Of a DNA stretch of 64,000 nucleotides, positions 61,099-64,000 are shown one piece after another. The stretch's first letter is position 1. Each line of letters starts with the position of its first letter. Origin of the DNA: SHZI01 sp031395645 (GTDB lineage: Bacteria > Pseudomonadota > Gammaproteobacteria > Steroidobacterales > GCA-2729495); the NCBI GenBank assembly GCA_031395645.1, contig JANNJM010000056.1, forward strand, positions 11,553-75,552, in the 5' to 3' direction. The notes under the pieces were generated by a model. That model did not search any database. It was not told the DNA's origin and saw only the letters and a program-made list of their open reading frames with translations. The translations under genes were made by a program, and so were the position numbers.

Positions 61099-63951
61099 GT
61101 GACCGACGTTTCTGCCGACGGCACCGCTGCACCTCTCGACAAAGCCTATCAACCCGCCGGTATCGAGCAGCGCTGGTACGCACACTGGGAGGCTGCCGGC
61201 TACTTTGGGCCGGCTGGCCGCGGCGCGCCCTACTGCATCATGATTCCACCGCCTAACGTGACCGGCACCCTGCACATGGGGCACGCCTTCCAGCACACGC
61301 TGCAGGACGCGTTGACCCGCTATCACCGCATGCGGGGCGATAACACCCTGTGGCAACCCGGCTCGGACCATGCCGGCATAGCCACGCAGATGGTAGTCGA
61401 ACGACAACTCAACGCCGAAGGTAAACGCCGGCACGACCTCGGCCGCGAGGCATTCGTAGCCCGCATCTGGCAGTGGAAAGAGCAGTCGGGCGGGACCATC
61501 ACCCGCCAGATGCGGCGTCTTGGCAATTCGGTGGACTGGTCCCGGGACCGCTTCACGATGGACGAGGGCTTGTCGCTGGCCGTTACGGAGGTCTTTGTCC
61601 GCCTGCACGGAGAGGGCCTGATCTATCGCGGCAAGCGCTTGGTGAACTGGGATCCGGTCCTGCATACCGCCCTGTCCGACCTGGAAGTACAGTCGGAACC
61701 CGAGCAAGGGTCGCTCTGGCACGTGAAGTACCCGTTCGCGGATGGCAACGGTCACCTGGTCGTTGCCACAACCCGACCCGAGACCATGCTCGGCGACACG
61801 GCTGTGGCCGTTCATCCGGCTGACGAGCGCTACCGGCAGTCCGTGGGCAGAGAGATCCGCCTGCCGTTAACCGGGCGGCTGATACCCGTGCTGGCCGATG
61901 ACTACGTCGACCCTGAATTCGGCTCGGGCTGCGTCAAGATCACACCCGGTCACGATTTCAACGACTACGAGGTCGGCAGGCGGCACCAGCTGCCGGTCAT
62001 CAATATCCTCGATCGCGACGCCCGGATCATCAGCAAGCCGGATGCCGCGGGCTCTGGCTACGATCCCGCAAGGGCGCTGGAAGAAATTCCGTCTGAGCTT
62101 CGCGGCGTCGAGCGCATGGCCGCGCGTCGCCGTATCGTGGCCCTGCTCGAAGAACAGGGACTGGTCGAGCGCATTGATGCGCACACTCTCCAGGTCCCGC
62201 GCGGCGACCGGAGCGGCACGATCCTGGAGCCCTGGCTCACCGACCAGTGGTACGTGAAGATCGCCCCGCTGGCGGGGCCCGCGATTGCCGCTGTGGCCGA
62301 TGGCCGCATCCGGTTCGTGCCCGAGAACTGGGCAAAGACCTACTTCCAGTGGATGAACAACATCCAGGACTGGTGCATCAGCCGGCAGCTCTGGTGGGGT
62401 CACCGCATCCCGGCCTGGTATGACACCGACGGACGAGCCTACGTCGGCCGGAGCGAGCAGGACGTGCGGTCGGCTCACGGCCTTGCCCCTGAGGTCGCCC
62501 TGACCCAGGACGAGGACGTGCTCGACACCTGGTTCTCCTCAGCGCTGTGGCCCTTCTCGACGCTGGGCTGGCCGGAACAAACTACTGCACTCAAGACTTT
62601 CTATCCCTCGAGCGTGCTCGTGACGGGTTTCGACATCATTTTCTTCTGGGTTGCCCGAATGATCATGTTCGGGCTCAAGTTTGCCGGCGACGTGCCGTTC
62701 CGCGAGGTCTACATCACGGGACTCATCCGCGACGAAAACGGCGACAAGATGTCCAAATCCAAGGGCAACATCATTGACCCGCTGGATCTCATCGACGGCA
62801 TTGACCTGCCCAGCCTGCTGGCCAAGCGGACCTTAGGACTGATGCAGCCGCAACTGAAGCCGCAGATCGAGAAGGCCACCAGGAAGCAGTTTCCCAATGG
62901 CATCCCCGACTACGGTACCGATGCACTGCGATTCACGTTCGCCGCCCTCGCCAGTACGGGCCGGGATATCCGCTTCGACATGAACCGCATCGACGGATAC
63001 CGGAACTACTGCAACAAGATCTGGAACGCAGCACGCTACGTACTGATGAACGTCGAGGGGCGGGACCTGGCCCATGGCTCTGCGGCTATTGCCAATCTCA
63101 GTCTGCCTGATCGCTGGATCATCTCCAGGCTTAGCAAGACCGTCGAGGCCGTGGCCGGCCACTTCGGCACCTATCGGTTCGATCTTGCCGCGCGCGCCCT
63201 CTACGAGTTCATCTGGAATGAGTACTGCGACTGGTACCTGGAACTGACCAAACCGATCCTGCAGAACCCCGACACGCCGGCCAGCGATCAGGCAGCGACC
63301 CGCCGCACGCTGGTGACGGTGCTGGAAGCACTGCTCCGTGCGAGCCACCCGTTCATGCCTTTCATCACGGAGGAGATCTGGCAGCGCGTCGCGCCGCTGG
63401 CTGGTGCTTGTGGCGATTCGATCATGCTGCAGAGCTGGCCAGACGCCGCATTTTTTCCGGTGGACGATGGCGCGGAAAGCGAAATGCTCTGGGTACAGGG
63501 CATGGTGCTCGCCGTGCGCCAGATCCGGGGTGAGATGGACATTCCGCCGGGCCGGCGGATTCCTGTGCTACTACAGGACGGGACGGCGGAAGATGCACGT
63601 CTCCTAGCCGTGCACGACCGGTACCTGCGGGACCTGGCGCGGGTCGCGAGCATCGACACCCTCGAACCCGGCGCACAGGGCCCACCCAGCGCGACCACAC
63701 TGGTGGGCGGCCTGAAGGTACTAGTACCAATCGCCGGCCTGATCGATGTGGCGGCAGAGCGCGCCAGGCTCACCAAGACTCGCCTGAAGACTGTTGCCGA
63801 CCTGGAACGGGTGAACCAGAAACTCTTGACCGAAAGCTTTACCAGCCACGCACCGGAAGCCGTGGTCGCCAGGGAGCGGGAACGCCAGGAGACGCTACGC
63901 AGGGATCTGGCCAAGCTGGAAGCGCAGCTGACACAATTGGCATCGCTGTAA
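61099..63951 (+). CDS. valS: Valyl-tRNA synthetase
   Basis: ValS charges tRNA-Val and edits threonine. The 950-residue class I enzyme has the HIGH motif as HMGH (59-62, in PPPNVTGTLHMGHAF), the CP1 editing domain (about 195-345; VATTRPETMLGDTAVAVHP), WCISRQLWWGHRIPAWYD and DKMSKSKGN (about 549-557). An anticodon-binding helix bundle and a C-terminal coiled coil (about 885-950, RARLTKTRLKTVADLERVNQ) complete it. The GTG start directly follows the stop of the small acidic gene. Confidence 0.97.
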   Translation: MTDVSADGTAAPLDKAYQPAGIEQRWYAHWEAAGYFGPAGRGAPYCIMIPPPNVTGTLHMGHAFQHTLQDALTRYHRMRGDNTLWQPGSDHAGIATQMVVERQLNAEGKRRHDLGREAFVARIWQWKEQSGGTITRQMRRLGNSVDWSRDRFTMDEGLSLAVTEVFVRLHGEGLIYRGKRLVNWDPVLHTALSDLEVQSEPEQGSLWHVKYPFADGNGHLVVATTRPETMLGDTAVAVHPADERYRQSVGREIRLPLTGRLIPVLADDYVDPEFGSGCVKITPGHDFNDYEVGRRHQLPVINILDRDARIISKPDAAGSGYDPARALEEIPSELRGVERMAARRRIVALLEEQGLVERIDAHTLQVPRGDRSGTILEPWLTDQWYVKIAPLAGPAIAAVADGRIRFVPENWAKTYFQWMNNIQDWCISRQLWWGHRIPAWYDTDGRAYVGRSEQDVRSAHGLAPEVALTQDEDVLDTWFSSALWPFSTLGWPEQTTALKTFYPSSVLVTGFDIIFFWVARMIMFGLKFAGDVPFREVYITGLIRDENGDKMSKSKGNIIDPLDLIDGIDLPSLLAKRTLGLMQPQLKPQIEKATRKQFPNGIPDYGTDALRFTFAALASTGRDIRFDMNRIDGYRNYCNKIWNAARYVLMNVEGRDLAHGSAAIANLSLPDRWIISRLSKTVEAVAGHFGTYRFDLAARALYEFIWNEYCDWYLELTKPILQNPDTPASDQAATRRTLVTVLEALLRASHPFMPFITEEIWQRVAPLAGACGDSIMLQSWPDAAFFPVDDGAESEMLWVQGMVLAVRQIRGEMDIPPGRRIPVLLQDGTAEDARLLAVHDRYLRDLARVASIDTLEPGAQGPPSATTLVGGLKVLVPIAGLIDVAAERARLTKTRLKTVADLERVNQKLLTESFTSHAPEAVVARERERQETLRRDLAKLEAQLTQLASL

Positions 63952-63961
63952 GACGACAGCA

Positions 63962-64000
63962 ATGGGGACAGCGGGGAAATGGGGACATGCCTCATTTCCA
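63962..64000. repeat. G-rich repeat and inverted repeat after valS (runs off the window)
   Basis: ATGGGGACA occurs twice (63962-63970 and 63979-63987), and GGAAATG (63975-63981) is the inverse of CATTTCC (63993-63999) with an 11-nt loop. Such ATGGGGACA/CATTTCC sequence resembles the repeats around REP-associated tyrosine transposases in gammaproteobacteria. This is recognised by memory of the pattern, not by search. It may also serve as the valS terminator, though no T run is visible. Confidence 0.4.

Overview
The window is a gene-dense chromosomal stretch from a high-GC gammaproteobacterium. Neighbourhoods that point there are mlaFEDC, rpsP-rimM-trmD-rplS, miaA-hfq-hflX-hflK-hflC-purA-rnr-rlmB, rpsF-rpsR-rplI-dnaB-alr, pcnB-folK-panBC and lptFG opposite pepA-holC-valS. 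A SUF-only Fe-S operon with sufU and sufT, and a MutL carrying endonuclease motifs, argue against Enterobacterales. Xanthomonadales-, Steroidobacterales- or Chromatiales-like bacteria fit better. No genus can be assigned from the sequence alone.

Layout. 1-2582 (minus): mlaFEDC, phospholipid transport to or from the outer membrane; mlaC is cut by the window edge. 2583-9626 (plus): an Rrf2 regulator with an IscR-like operator in front, then sufBCDSUT in translationally coupled array, then sixA. 9627-10840 (plus): a secreted matrixin-type metalloprotease with a calcium-binding C-terminus. 10865-17605 (minus): a TRAP transporter set (tatT, dctP, dctQ, dctM), a lipoprotein sorbosone-type dehydrogenase and sppA. 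17635-21032 (minus): rplS, trmD, rimM, rpsP, ffh. 21165-23763: a CorC/HlyC-family protein convergent with radA.

23900-27851 (plus) is a phospho-signalling module: a CHASE2 receptor Ser/Thr kinase, a PP2C phosphatase and a protein with two FHA modules. 27852-29290 is the only region with an accessory look: hicBA with no canonical hicA start, two small membrane ORFs and a 27-bp direct repeat flanking them. 29291-37173 (minus): alr, dnaB, rplI, a membrane protein, rpsR, rpsF, rlmB, rnr. 37252-37338: tRNA-Leu(CAG) with a near-consensus promoter. 37365-50590 (minus): two uncharacterised proteins, purA, a DUF2065 protein, hflC, hflK, hflX, hfq, miaA, mutL, an amidase, tsaE and nnr. queG (plus) diverges from nnr. 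51692-55905 (minus): panC, panB, a deoxynucleoside kinase, folK, pcnB. tRNA-Glu(CTC) and an RDD protein follow on plus, then lptFG (minus), then pepA, holC, a small acidic protein and valS (plus). The last 40 bases hold a G-rich repeat and inverted repeat that may begin a REP-like element.

Most of the window is housekeeping. The parts deserving a second look are the IscR-like operator, the kinase-phosphatase-FHA module, the hicBA/direct-repeat region, the rpsP-rimM junction, the metalloprotease with paired dockerin-like repeats, and the tatT-TRAP-dehydrogenase gene set.
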